A stretch of DNA of 64,000 bases, from assembly GCA_031308135.1 (NCBI GenBank), contig JAHLJT010008756.1:107090415-107154414 (forward strand), read 5' to 3'. Below are positions 43,940 to 55,614 of this stretch, piece by piece. A program made the translations under genes and the position numbers. A model generated the notes under the pieces. The model was given only the letters and a program-made list of their open reading frames with translations, did no database searches and was not told the DNA's origin. Positions within the stretch are counted from its first letter, which is position 1, and each line of letters opens with the position of its first letter. The stretch is from Acheta domesticus (lineage: Eukaryota; Arthropoda; Insecta; Orthoptera; Gryllidae).

Positions 43940-44350
43940 TAGTGTCCATTCGGCGCCCAAGCGGGGGCAGGAAGGTGCGACGGCGCGCGGGGTGGGCGGG
44001 GCGGGGCGGGGCGGGGCGGAGCGGGGTGGGGCGGGGCGGGGCGGGGCGGGCGGGGCGGGGCGGGGCGCGGCTGCATCACGCCGGGGCGGCGTTAACCCGC
44101 GGGGCGACAGGGATCTGGCAGGTTAATCGGCGTCGATCACGGCGCCGCCGCGCCAGCCGGGGGATTTGCCAGCGGCGGCGGCGGGGGCGCTGGCGAGGTG
44201 CCCGTGGCGGCGCCCGGGCCGGCTGACTCATTTGTTTATCGCATCAGCTGCGTCCCGCACATCTCCCCCTCCACCGCTGCCTTATCTGGCCCAACACCCA
44301 GCCACCGACGACACGGGTGCCGCAGGCGCCGCTGCAAGGACAACGCGCCG
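43940..44350. promoter_or_regulatory. GC/CpG-rich pocket with (GGGGC)n
   Basis: Bases 43990-44068 are a near-perfect GGGGC repeat with G-quadruplex potential. The following CpG-rich segment has TGACTCATTTGTTTATCGC (44223-44241), joining an AP-1-like TGACTCA to a GATAAAC core on the minus strand. Frames here are composition artefacts. Confidence 0.4.
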
Positions 44351-44354
44351 CGGA

Positions 44355-45085
44355 GAATCAAACAGAACTTTGGTGTCATAGGGGTCGGCAACGCCTCGGT
44401 GCAAAAGCAATTTCGAACAATTTCGTCCTGAGGGTAGTTGGTTGTTTCCAGTAAAGCGTCTTTGTACTGATCCCAGAACCGAATTTTAAAGATCACATTG
44501 GAGAATGCAGTTCAAAGAGGCATTTATTCATATTTGTTTCACGTGACGCAGTGAAAATTACGAAAGAAAAAACATTCTTAATGACTGGCGTCCGTTGAAA
44601 AATTTAACAGTCCGTTGTTCTCTAAGACCAACCTAAAGATACGAGTTCTGCACTGTGTTCAATACTTTTCCTAATTGAAAAATTGAAGTATTTATGAAAA
44701 ATACATGGTGTCTAGGGAGGAAACAATAAAACTTTGAAAATAAGTCAATTTAAGCATATTTTGTCTAATACAATCCTTCGAGATTTCGAATGGTCAGCCG
44801 CAATAAGCTCTCAAAAGTTGGTTTTGAAAAATATTTCCTAGACCAAATTTGTATTTCAGAAACATATAAGCACTCCAGAGACGTGTAAATTGTTTAATAT
44901 TTTCAAAAGAAATTAATATATTTGTAGGCAAAGAAAAATTAACACGGAAATAAAAAACCAATACAATTGGCAAATTGGGTGCATTTTTATTACTTGGTTT
45001 TATTTGGTTTATCTTGATAAATTAGTATTAGTGGAAGCCGAACTACTTCAACTAATATTAAAATCTATGTTTTCTCTTATTTACG
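44355..45085. other. Unassigned sequence
   Basis: A minus frame (44236-44496) begins with a balanced stretch (FWDQYKDALLETTNYPQDE) that then runs into GC-pocket sequence. It has no recognised family and only a weak acceptor. Confidence 0.25.
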
Positions 45086-45089
45086 GCAG

Positions 45090-45198
45090 CCTGCATACTG
45101 GATCGAAGACGCACCTGCATAGCATGGGCCTGCCCCAACCAGATGGGCATCTCCGCTGTTATGTAGTGCAGTTCTGCGTGATGTTGCGTTGCCTCAAG
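45090..45198 (+). ncRNA. Candidate 109-nt exon of unknown coding status
   Basis: An acceptor-like TTTTCTCTTATTTACGGCAG ends at 45089 and a donor-like CAAG|GTTAAGT starts at 45199. The exon is GC-moderate in AT-rich flanks. One frame is open (for example GLPQPDGHLRCYVVQFC), while the other two have stops. The donor is non-consensus at +2/+3. It may be a coding exon, a non-coding RNA exon or chance; I recognise nothing. Confidence 0.2.
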
Positions 45199-45199
45199 G

Positions 45200-45690
45200 T
45201 TAAGTAAATAACGAAGATAAGTTAAATGATCTCATAGTACTCATGTTGCATTAAGCAAGAATGTAAGACACATTTATACAATTCAAAGAATTAGTAACCA
45301 ACCAAAGATAAGGTATCTCCGAGGCAGAACATTCAAATTATCTGTAATTAATCCATCATTGAATCTTTCATTGATAGCTTACCCAAGTATTAGATATTAG
45401 TTATTGATCGATCTTCTAAACACTTACTGCGATTTACTTTTCGCAAAAAATAGCGAATTCGACTTACTTGATGAATTATAGGATTACATCATTTATTCAC
45501 AAATTAGGCTTTCAAAATCTGAAATTTCTATATTATTCCTTTCAAAAAATCGACATTTGAAATATCCACGTTTCTCGTGATTCGAAACTTTTTATTTTAC
45601 TTTTCACACACGGGGCATAATGTTTCACCATAACGCCCAGCGCATAACCACCCAGCGCGTCGTCCGTCCTCCCATGCGGGACTACCGTTC
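45200..45690. other. AT-rich sequence, nothing recognised
   Basis: No gene seen. Confidence 0.5.
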
Positions 45691-45694
45691 CCTT

Positions 45695-46170
45695 CCCATT
45701 CCTCGTGTTCTCGAATTATCTTATCTTCTCATTCCGTCGTTCTCTTCCATCCCAATCTTCGAATCCTGACATCTTCCCTTTCTCCCGTCCCCGTGTCCTC
45801 CTCGGATCGTCCTTCAATCCAGTTCTCTCTCATCTCAATCTTCGCAACCCCAAATCTTATTTTCACGTCCCTACTTCCACGGGCCCACATCTTCCCATTC
45901 TTCAGTCCTCGTCTTCGCGTCCTCTCATCTTCCAATTATCTCTCCCATCCTTATCTTCGCATTTCCCATTCACCCCAGTCTCTCCCGATCCAGTCTTCGC
46001 GTCTCTCTACCCATTCCATTCTTCAGTTCATTCCCATTCGTCTGTTTTCTCCCGTCCTCGCCTTCACATGCTCGCACCTTCTCTTGCTCTCGATCTTTCT
46101 GGGTCCCCTTCGCGTTCCAATGTTTTTTCTCTTTCTGTCCCAATCCCATGTCCTGTCCCCCGCCGCGTCC
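45695..46170 (-). repeat. Purine-rich tract on the minus strand
   Basis: The plus strand is C/T-rich (CTTCCC, CATCTTCC and CTTCGC words), making this the one large tract whose purine strand is minus. The GC pocket lies to its right instead of its left, so the whole pocket-plus-tract unit appears inverted. The plus frame 45705-46343 is a Ser/Pro/Leu-rich artefact. Confidence 0.6.
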
Positions 46171-46174
46171 TGGT

Positions 46175-46450
46175 GGCCCGTGAGGCGCGCAGTCATTTAC
46201 GGAGCTGCCGAACGCCGAGTGGGGCGTCGCGCGAGGCGCCTTCGCTCCTTTTGACGCGGTTCGTCGTGGCCCAGCGCTCCGCCTCCGCATTCCGTCACGC
46301 CTCGCCTCGTGCGGCCGGCGCCGCTGCACCGCGCGGCAGATGACGAATCAATAGCCGCCCACCTTCGCGAAGCGGAACGCGGGGTGCCGCGCCGGCGGCC
46401 ACCGATTGCCCTGCCGGGGCTTAAAGCAAAATAAATCACTGGCGCAGAGG
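46175..46450. promoter_or_regulatory. GC/CpG-rich pocket with AAAATAAATC core
   Basis: CpG-rich pocket ending in TTAAAGCAAAATAAATCACT. It pairs with the inverted purine tract to the left. Confidence 0.35.
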
Positions 46451-46454
46451 GCAA

Positions 46455-49400
46455 CGTTTCGTTTCGCAATCAATAACAGGCGTAATTGAAGATTAATTTT
46501 CCTTAGCGTTAGCTCTCACACAATAATTCGCTCCTTAATGGTTACAGTTACGTCAGTCGGCGTTTCGCAGTTTAAACACTCCAGCATTCAACGCAGGAAA
46601 GGTTTGGCGAGGAGAAGAACTGGATTAGCAAAAGGGCAAACAAACCGTTGATTCGTTTTTTATTGTCAAAATTATTAATTTTTTATTAATCGTTCATGAA
46701 ATCATTCCTTCATGAAAGATTATAGTTACGATGGTTAAGATTTCATTGTTCAAAACATCCACTTTAAGATCAGACAGCCCAATGCCACTTTTTCGCAAAC
46801 ATTGAAATATCATCATTCCAAGTGCTCTCTGACTCCTTGTCCGAATCCCTGCAATAGCATTATATTGTGGCAAATCGAGGAGTAATACAGTTAAATTTGT
46901 TATCGATTCCTTGTTGTTGTCAGGTGTGTTGCAAGGTTCCTTATATTTGGCCTTATCACTCAATTTCAAACAGATGTGATCTAGAACTCTGTTCCCATCA
47001 GTTCAGACATAATTCAGAAGTTTCAAGTAAAATAAATGAATCACTTTTGCCACAGAAAAGAATCTGACGAAAATTAATGACAGGAAGAGAAAATACTTGG
47101 ACGGCTGAAAATTAAGAGCTAATGGTGCATTGTTAGCTCAGAATACGTAGAAGAAATTTGTTTTTTAATCTACAATGAAGAAACGGGTGAAGTTAATATT
47201 ACGCGGGAATCGAAGATGTTTATAATAATTATGTTTTCATTCCGTTTCTAAATTTTCTAATTGGCATTTTCACATTTCGAGTTATTAGGCACATGTAAAT
47301 TAGTATGACATCTATTTTACAACAATCTTTACTCCATAGATGCCTCTACCTATTTAAAACATTTAAGAAAACGTTTTCTAGTGTGAACATTATATGTCGA
47401 GCCAACAAGGCACATTGAATTAAATATTTATTGAAGAAAATGTGACCCGATCACTGCCACGTGGGCGCAATTACAAATGCGTTGTAAAACCAGACTGCAG
47501 TACTACAAAAAAAATAAATGAGCACGAAAAACCACAAGGCGTGTTTTTAGTCATGTTTTAAATTGCTTTAATATTTCCGAGGCAAATGTAAAAACCTGCG
47601 AGAAATGAAAAAAGTGATCTTCTACAACCTCTCTGAACATTCTGTCCACGTTTGTCCTCTACGTTCATCCACCACTGTCGCCAAGGCCAAAGACGGCCAG
47701 TCAGAAGAGGGCGGGTGACGGTCGAGTGAAGAGTTCAAGAAACTGCGACAGTTCCCTCCCAGGACGCCATTCGGAGACCGCTTCGGCATTTTGCATAACT
47801 GGTGCTGCGACCTTCAACTACATAACTCACTTCGCACCGTTCCCCGGGCCTCTGAGTCCCAACTTCTCCTTTTTCATTCCTGGGTTCCCTAAATCGATAT
47901 TTCTTATTTGTGGATGGCGCATTAGGCACACGGGTCATTCCACATCAAATCGCACACTCACAAAACATCATTATTTTAAAGCGACTTTAAACTTTTTCAC
48001 GAGATGTAGAGTTCAAAACAGGTGACGCGTATGTTTTGCCTTTTTCACTAATTCCACTCCTTTCAGAAAGATTACCGATTGACTTTTCGGAAGAATCCAG
48101 CGCGCCCAAATTTTTAAATAATTTTCGCGCATTCAACGTTTCCTTCTGAAAACTACAATTACACCTAAATTAAATCTAAAAATGTTTTTGTCTGGTGTAA
48201 GCACAATTTTTGTAAACATTATATTTAAATATTTAAAATATATATTAATTTTTAAAAACACATTTTCATCTTAGGTCGACACTTGAATTCTTTAAAAAAA
48301 GTACTCTCTGATGTCCTCACAATGCACTTCTCTCTAATGTATGTATCTGCCAACTGGGCACAAAGGAATAATAAAAAAAACATTCTGTTGATCGGAGCAC
48401 GTAGGTTGGTCTGCTTGGCTGGTCGCATCACGGGGCGTCAATAACACGTCCAACCACACAGCCAGCAAGACACTTTGTCATGTTATGAATTGCAGAAGCA
48501 CGCACAAGGTCGCAAATAGATGTGCTCTGACGAAATTTTATTTTATTTTGCGATTTATTTAGTAAAAACAACTGATAAAGCAAAGAAAGCTGCTGCCTGT
48601 TTCAGGGAGCATCTTTCTTTCTCCGATATGAGTCAGTTGTGTAAACAGAGATATCCAAGAAACACGTGAGTTTTTCTGTAACGTTAGTGACCATGGAAAG
48701 CCTCACAATGATATCAATACTATTGTTATTTCTATTATCTTAATATGAAAACCTACAACTGCAGAAGAAATGTTCGTTTACTTTGTTAGAAAAAGCATTC
48801 TTGAGAAATTAAAAATTGTCTTTTCATTGTCAAAAATATTTTACATGTTGCATGTATCGGAAAAAAAGGTTTTCAAAATTCCTTCTCTTGACGAGTCAAG
48901 TGTAGTTTTCTCACGAAAGTTACAATCGCCCAAACTTGTTAATACTGGAAATACATTAGACAGTGAGTGATGAATAAACGTGCACCGCTAGCCCTCGTAG
49001 AGCCTGGTATTCAATTCTTTTGTATTTAATTTGTCAGAATCCTTCCGGAGTTCCACTTTGAACCGCCACCAGACCATGCACACCAAACGTTGGTAGAACA
49101 GAGAATTCAGAGAATACAATGGTAAATTTTTCAAATTTTATATTATTGGGTTGTAGAAGAAATTAAAAGCAACAACAAATAAAATAAGTAAAAATGCATT
49201 TTAAATAATTAATGAATTCAATACATCCATAAAATGTATTTTCTTCTTTTTTGTTCTTTAGTGTCTCAAAATTTCATTTTTCTGCTAGTTTCAGTACGAA
49301 TTACAAACGATTAATTTGAGTCGCACATCCGAAGATATTGACCAAACAATCTATTAGTTTATTAAAATTAAAACCGAGATAGAGGACGTAACGCCAAGCT

Positions 49401-49685
49401 CTCTTCATTTATGCTCCGAATTTCACATCACAGATAAATTTCAACCACACATGACAACTTTACAATGAATTATTTTGCATCGAAGGCACGGAGGTCAAAT
49501 ATGCTGCGAGACGGCAATTGGCGTTGCGTGAGGGATCTGCGTTTTTATATTGCGACGGTGATCTAAAAAGTTTCAACAAAGCGAATTGAATTTCATTCCC
49601 AGTATTAACAAAAACTGTATTAATAAACACAAAAATTGATAACCGCATCTGTCTTGTATAGTTTAGTGGGTGCCTGTCATTTCAG
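46455..49685. other. Long AT-rich stretch without a supported gene
   Basis: Over 3 kb. A 91-codon minus frame (46694-46969) and a 99-codon plus frame (47726-48025) show no domain I know. GGTCATTCCACATCAAATCG (47933-47952) looks like part of a dispersed non-coding repeat. No splice context. Confidence 0.4.
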
Positions 49686-49689
49686 CAAA

Positions 49690-50075
49690 AATGTAAATGA
49701 TTGTAAAGTGAAGGAAATGACGGAATAGAAGAAGCATACGGAGAATGTGCAGAAGCAAAGAAAAAAGGGAACAGAAGAGGAGCAAAGTAGAACAAAAGAA
49801 GGAAAAGTGGAAGGAAAAAAGAAAAATGTGCGAGAAGAGGAAAGGTGGAAAACGGAACTACGGAGGAGAAAAAGGAAAGAGGGATAAAGAATTATGTTGA
49901 CAGAACGCGTAGGGAGGCAGGAAAGAGGAGAGGAGGAGGGCAGAGGAAGGATAACGTTGAGAGAGAAGGGAAGAGGACAACAGAGGGATACTGATAGGAT
50001 TCAAGGGAAGGGACATGGGGGTGTTGATGAGCTGGGAGGAGCAGGGGCGTAGATAGGTTGGTGACACATGGGACA
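49690..50075 (+). repeat. Purine-rich tract
   Basis: G/A-rich on the plus strand with AGAAGGAAAAGTGG and GAGGAGGGCAG words. No adjacent GC pocket, unlike most others. Confidence 0.6.
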
Positions 50076-50079
50076 ATAG

Positions 50080-50830
50080 AGACAAAAACCAAAATAATTT
50101 ATACTATAAAATGTAACATAAATATTTTAATTTAAAACGAAAATGTGATTATCATGTCTGTTATTATTTCGAACCTATAATACTTAGGGAGTTCAAATAA
50201 TCTCGATGATTATCGAAATTTAATAATAAAACAATCAACAATGAAATTATTTCAATTAACTGAACTGCATCCTTTATCTTCATAATATTTCAGTACTAGA
50301 AAATTCTTAAATAACAATATCTTTAATATTTCGTGAAAATTGGCAAATGCAATATTTAATATTTAGCATTTAGCAAATCTAACATGCATCCTATCTACTC
50401 TACACCATATATACATAAATCATTTCAAAAATATATAGATATCCATACCATGTCGTACCCTTTACCATTTATATACATGTACAATGTACATCTTTGATTT
50501 ATCCACCACTTAGCCGGCACGGCTCGAACAAGTCTTACCGTTGTGTTAGCTTCCTTGGCGCGGAGAACAGGGTAGTCCATATCTAGCGAAAGTCACAATT
50601 GCGCGTTGAATCGCAGCTGGAATGTTTGCTTTCATGTTTTCATGTTTGCGTACATGATATCAAAACGTATTTGAATTTTATGCGTATTCTACGCAGTGGC
50701 ATTGTGGGTGGTGTTCTTTAGAATTGTGCACGAGCCTCCCGGAGACTTTGTATGTTTCACAGACATTGTTCGAAACTAGCCATTTCGGAGTCCCTTCGCT
50801 GACAGATGATCATGAGATATTCCATGAAAT
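50080..50830. other. AT-rich sequence, nothing recognised
   Basis: No gene seen. Confidence 0.5.

Positions 50831-50833
<3 letters not shown>

Positions 50834-50893
<60 letters not shown>
50834..50893. repeat. (CA)n microsatellite ending in a donor-like sequence
   Basis: About 30 uninterrupted CA units running directly into CAG|GTGAGC, a near-consensus 5' splice site on the plus strand. Confidence 0.95.
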
Positions 50894-50897
<4 letters not shown>

Positions 50898-51119
50898 AGC
50901 CATCCGCCATTAATTACATTTTGAATGTATCCTCGGTTCTAGGGAATTATATACCCCCCCCTCCAGGGACGAGTTTGCGGATAAGGTACATCAACGCTGG
51001 ACCACGAATTCTTTACACTTGGAGTCTCCCAAGGAGCATTCTCCGACTCACTATATTATAGAATTCATTAGGTTCCGTTTGCAGCGTAATTAGCCTTATA
51101 CTGTGATTTTCGTAACGGT

Positions 51120-51720
51120 GCCCCTGACAGGACGGTTGACGGTTTCATCCAATGAGGAGCTTGAATGTCGCCATAGTGACGTCATTGTACCGAAATATAA
51201 GCTCCCGATTGGATGGCAGCGAAACAGCTGATTCCTGTCAGGGGAAGTAGTTACAAAAATCGCTGTATAGTTTGTCGATTGGGTGAACGCGACCCGAGGC
51301 GGGAGCGGCCCCTGGAGGGGAGGCGATGTGACGCTGTTGGGCGCTTCCTGGGAACCCGCGTGCGCGCCGGGGCCCGGGGCAGCGATCGCCGCCGCCGCCC
51401 GTCACTCTCACTTAGCGGCGGCCGCGCGCCCGCCTGCGCGTGCGCGCCGGGCGGCGGGCGGCGGGCGCCGTGCAAAACGGAGGTGACGTCACCCGGATTC
51501 CTGCCGCCAGCTGTGGGCGCTTCTCCCTCCGCTAAGCGCTCGGCGCGGCCAGCCTGCGATTCGGACGGCGACGACGGCGGTGGCGGTGGCGGCGGCGGTG
51601 GCGAAGGCGGCGCGGGGGGACGGGGGCAGAGTGGCCCCGGCGCAGCGTCAACTCTCCGCTCTGCGAGGCAGGCCACGCGCGCAGGACATCCATTTGGGGA
51701 AACGGCGAGTCAATGCCAAA
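51120..51720 (+). promoter_or_regulatory. CpG island promoter-like region with two CRE sites
   Basis: An upstream cluster has CATCCAATGAGG (CCAAT, about 51147), a perfect CRE TGACGTCA (51177-51184), an ATATAAGC TATA-like motif (about 51195) and GATTGGATGG (reverse CCAAT). A CpG-rich island follows with a second perfect CRE (51484-51491) and a GGC/GGT repeat (about 51570-51610). This is the best promoter candidate of the window. A 212-codon plus frame (51213-51851) crosses into a repeat copy and has poly-Gly, so its coding status is doubtful. Confidence 0.45.
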
Positions 51721-51769
51721 CAGATAGGGATGGAAGCACGAAACCGGCATCTCTTTCCCGTGATTCAGT

Positions 51770-52205
51770 TTTCGCGATGGTTATTAGTCCCGTAAATGTA
51801 GCCTTTTTTATCACGGGAGGTGGCGGTGTTCTTTCCTCGCCGGATGAATGAAATCCGGCGCCGTTCTTCACGTCGTCTTGCGGAGTTCCTTTTCCAGGTC
51901 TCTCCTACCAGCAGAGCACTGCTCTAAAAGCTCCAGACTGTTCTGCATTACTACGTTACTACGCTCCAGACTGTTCTGCCGTACATGTGTAATACATGTA
52001 AGTGTAAGGGGAGATGATAGGTCAAGGAAGAGGAAGGACAGATCGCGCGCGCGGTCGATGGACCGTTTCTTTGGGAACTACTCCGACATTCGCCTGGTGC
52101 TTATCGGAGAAACTACCGAAAACTACCGATCAGAGCAGCCGGCCGCTAGAATTCTCCTCCAGACAGCGACCGAACCAACCTATCTAGGAAGTCTTGAAAA
52201 TCCGC
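51770..52205 (-). mobile_element. AATC-tailed dispersed element, tail truncated
   Basis: ATGGTTATTAGTCCCGTAAA, ATCACGGGAGGTGGCGGTGT, TAATACATGTAAGTGTAAGG, CAGATCGCGCGCGCGGTC, TTCGCCTGGTGCTTATCGG and CAGAGCAGCCGGCCGCTAG. It is inserted at the right edge of the CpG island. Confidence 0.8.
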
Positions 52206-52209
52206 CTCC

Positions 52210-53710
52210 TTGGGAACACGTCCCCGAAATTCATAGAAGTAGGGGACGAAGTGAGCGTAGGGGAGTTTCATTATTTTTCTCTGTTCTCCCACTCCTCCTC
52301 TCCCATTCTCCTTCTACTTGTCTATTTCATAAACTCATTCTCATCCACTTTCGTCGTCATAATCATTACCATCATCATGATCATTACCATCATCTCTTTT
52401 TATTTTTATTCTTCACATAGACATAGGCAGAATTAATGTAAATGTGTGAAGGACGGGAAGGTTCTTTAACAGGTTTTCCATTTTCACTCTTGCAAATCAC
52501 GAGAATATTTTATTAATAAAAACGACGTGGTAAATTATTTATATGTATTCATTTAAATATTTCGATCAAACAATAGAATCCTTCCAGGAATGAATTACAA
52601 AGTTATCTAGGTTAATGGAATATCTTCCTATTTTTAGTTTTGTTTATAGTTTGTTATTTTATAAATAGTAGTAAGCGTTTGTTTATAATCAGTATAGTAA
52701 ATAATGCTTCACGAAAATATATAATACGATACTGTACTATCATCAAATACATATACTACACTCATACTATACAATCATCAGAGTGCGTAAAGATGTAAAT
52801 TTATTACTCAACTACATTTCTAAATCGTGTCTTAAGACTGAATGCAATTCTGTGTGAAATATCCTAGATACATTATGCAATTTGAGTTATTTTGAAGGAT
52901 AGTGAACCTAACAACTACTTAGCCATTTACACTAAACAAATCTGTCTTCTGGACTTCATGATTATGTCACTCATTCACTCGGGTGAAACAGAGTGGGCGA
53001 AGTTGAAAACTCCATCGCCGGACCTCCATATTTGGACGACCACATCAGATGCCTGTTCTTCATATGTTACAAGCTTATCAAAATGGAGATCACTAAATCT
53101 GTAATACGTTGTATTAGTCAACGCCCACATCAGCATTATGAGCTAAGGAGAAACATGTAGCTCAACAGCCTAGGTCAATGCTTGCGCCGCCGTTCTCTAT
53201 TGTGCGCAACTCGATTACAAAACATCCCGAACAGCGTAACATATCCTTTAACGTTGATGGACGGCGTCATTAAATAAGATGGTTTCTAAAGACAATAAAG
53301 CACGACGTAAGAAACAAAACGTAGAAGAAATCGATGTAAAGGGATTCCACTTTATCATTCCAAAGTTCAAGGATTTGGTACACAAAAACGTTGAATCAAC
53401 ATCAATATTTTTTAGGGTCCACAACTCAAGCTTAGCAGACCAGGAGATCCTAAATTCGAGTCCAAACGACTTGCTCTTAGGTAGTATATTTTTATATTAT
53501 TTAGGAATTTACTACAAATATAAACTTCATTACCTGGTGCTACGTGGCTTAGCCGAAGGCCTTTAAGCCATTTTAAAATCTACATCCTACATTATGCCAA
53601 TTTTACCCAGATAGTATCTCCATCGCATTGAAGTCGCAGAAAAGACACGAAATGATAAGCAAACAAAGTCCGAAGGGCGAAAATCTGTCTTTAGATGACA
53701 ATTACATGGT
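52210..53710. other. Unassigned sequence
   Basis: Short frames at 52892-53104 and 53279-53566 show no domain. A pyrimidine-rich patch lies at 52265-52420. Confidence 0.45.
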
Positions 53711-53717
53711 AACTTAC

Positions 53718-53779
53718 CAAACTGTTTCTGAACAAATTATTGCCAGGCTTGAATGCCAAAGCTTTGGCATTCTCAGCTC
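53718..53779 (-). CDS. Candidate 62-nt internal exon
   Basis: On the minus strand an acceptor-like ATCTTCAATTCAG is followed by 62 nt and a full-consensus donor (TTG|GTAAGTTA). The open frame gives AENAKALAFKPGNN and so on, in the same phase (2-nt start, codon-boundary end) as the exon-like segments at 23134-23180 and 57677-57735. The pyrimidine tract is only moderate and the peptide is unrecognised. Confidence 0.25.
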
Positions 53780-53784
53780 CTGAA

Positions 53785-54284
53785 TTGAAGATCTGTGCTT
53801 TATTCCTTCATTTTGTTTTCTAACCAGTCTAGTCTCTGCCCTGCTTGCTTCTAAGCAGAGCTATTTTCCCATTCAATAATTACCACTTCCCGAGTAGCCG
53901 GAACCTTTTCTAGAAAATTTCCTAATCCATTTAAGAAGTGTGACCTATTATCCATTTAAGAAGTTTGAACATGAATAATTATTTCTATTCCAGCAGTAAC
54001 AGTTCCCGATTTCCAAACATTTACCTCTCCATATTTCGGTGGCACAGCAATGTAAGAGGATGAGTATACAATATTCATCGCCTCAAAGCACTCGGATACC
54101 ATTCCTATTTAATTCTTCCAAGAAACGTTTTACATACTCCTCGACAATATGCCACACTTAACTCTCTCTTGGGTGTCTTGTAAGAGTGTGAAAGTAACTT
54201 TCTCAATATCATGCGGGAATGGTGTTAGTACCAACCAAGTTGTTGGATCAGACTATGCCATTGCATGGTTCGGAACTCTTAGGC
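53785..54284. other. Unassigned sequence
   Basis: The plus strand has a strong acceptor-like CATTTTGTTTTCTAACCAG (53807-53825) without a matching donor. Confidence 0.4.
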
Positions 54285-54720
54285 ACCCGCTGCTCTGATT
54301 GGTTGTTTACGGAGGTTTCTCCGATTAATTCCAAACGGATTTCCGACCAACCGCTCACCACGGTTTAGTAAAGCCCATGAACGCCTATTAAAGAGCAGAT
54401 AGATGAAAGCGATAATGTTTATGAGGTGAATAATAAGCGAGAGTGAGTGGAATGTTTGGCAGGGAACCGGATGATCCCCGAGAAAAACTGCGATGAGTTC
54501 CTCTGCCCACCATAAATTCCACATGCATTGGTTTTGATTGATTAATGATTCCTGGCGCGCCGACATCTAAGGTCCAGTGTTTCTTTTGCTCAGGAGGTGG
54601 CAGTGAACGTCCCTCGCTAAATGGTGAGATCCGGCACCGGCCTGCCGTTGGCTAGCGAGAATTTCTCCAACCAGGTATCTCCCATATTGGTGGGATATCG
54701 AATGCGCACCTAAGGTGGAA
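54285..54720. mobile_element. Two inverted fragments of the AATC-tailed element
   Basis: A plus-sense head-side fragment (54288-54352: CTGCTCTGATTGGTTGTTTA, TTTCTCCGATTAATTCC) and a minus-sense tail-side fragment (54530-54720: TTGATTGATTAATGATTCCT, CATCTAAGGTCCAGTG, GGTGAGATCCGGCACCGGCC) face each other. This suggests inversion or nested insertion. Confidence 0.65.
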
Positions 54721-54724
54721 GGCG

Positions 54725-55180
54725 TATGCGCCGAGCCATTGCGTCTGAAGACGCACCTATTCCTCCAACCTGGTCCTTCCCCAACCTTTTGGGCTGACCT
54801 CGCTTTTCAGACTGGCTCATTGATGATCTCGAAAGACTCTAGAAGAACTGTGGGTCCCGGATGATCCCCGAAGCAGACTTCTGCTAAAGAGCCATCGGAA
54901 AAGGCATTACCATTTTTTAGCTGTCACACATTCTTAAAATGTCATTTTCGAAATATTTATTTTTCAAAACTAAAATTTTAAATTTATTTATTTATTTGGC
55001 AAAAAACAGTAAAAACTGTATATGACGTGTGGGGAAAGAGATTTATCTGCGCACATTTTCTTGAGGGCCAGAATTTAAAAAAACACGAAAAAATTAATTT
55101 AGAAAATAATTATTTAGAAAAATAAAAATGTTTGAAAAATGTTTGTTCCCGAGGTATAGAAAATCAATTTCAACGGTAAA
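54725..55180. other. AT-rich sequence, nothing recognised
   Basis: CCGGATGATCCCCGA occurs at about 54468 and 54858, a short direct repeat about 390 bp apart. Confidence 0.45.
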
Positions 55181-55183
55181 TGA

Positions 55184-55366
55184 ACTACAAGCAAAAGGAG
55201 TGCTCAACAAAACGTGCGCACAGTGAAGCTACATTTACGTCCAGAAGCAAAACAAGGGCCCATCTCAGCATTTGCTCAATGGATCAGGGAAACTGGACAA
55301 AAACCTGAGCGAGATGGGGTCATTGACCCGGAAGCTGAAGTACATTACTTGTTACAGGCGTATTAA
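55184..55366 (+). CDS. 60-codon open frame, candidate terminal exon with poly(A) signal
   Basis: The frame follows a TGA at 55181 and runs to TAA at 55364-55366. It lacks an ATG, so it would need splicing; an acceptor-like CGTGCGCACAG ends at 55223. The peptide is balanced and charged (VKLHLRPEAKQGPISAFAQW, then ETGQKPERDGVIDPEAEVHY, ending LLQAY). It stands out in an AT-rich background, and an AATAAA lies 66 bp past the stop. I cannot name the family. It may be a last exon, a retrocopy end or a transposon gene end. Confidence 0.35.
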   Translation, partial: TTSKRSAQQNVRTVKLHLRPEAKQGPISAFAQWIRETGQKPERDGVIDPEAEVHYLLQAY

Positions 55367-55431
55367 ATATTTTTTAAAAATGTATACAATGCAAACGTAA
55401 ACTAATTCATTATATATCTTTGTTTTGTTAC

Positions 55432-55437
55432 AATAAA
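55432..55437 (+). terminator. Poly(A) signal AATAAA
   Basis: Consensus AATAAA 66 bp downstream of the stop codon of the 55184-55366 frame. Such hexamers are frequent in AT-rich DNA, so the placement is the only support. Confidence 0.3.
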
Positions 55438-55614
55438 CATTATTTTTCTTTTTCACGATCAGTAGTCTCTAAATTGTATAGAACAGAAATTATAAATGGC
55501 TTTAAAATAGTTGTTCAAAACTAAAATTTTACATTATAAATAGCTTTAAAATAACTACAATTTGTCGGATTATTGCACCAGTGATAGGTAGAGATTCTTT
55601 TTTACTAGTCGTTC

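Noticed and set aside
45705..46343. 212-codon plus-strand frame
   Set aside because: Ser/Pro/Leu-rich translation of a C/T-rich tract running into a CpG pocket.
51213..51851. 212-codon plus-strand frame in the CpG island
   Set aside because: The C-terminal part is the dispersed element copy at 51770, and the rest is Arg/Gly-rich from CpG composition. The promoter call is kept, the protein is not.
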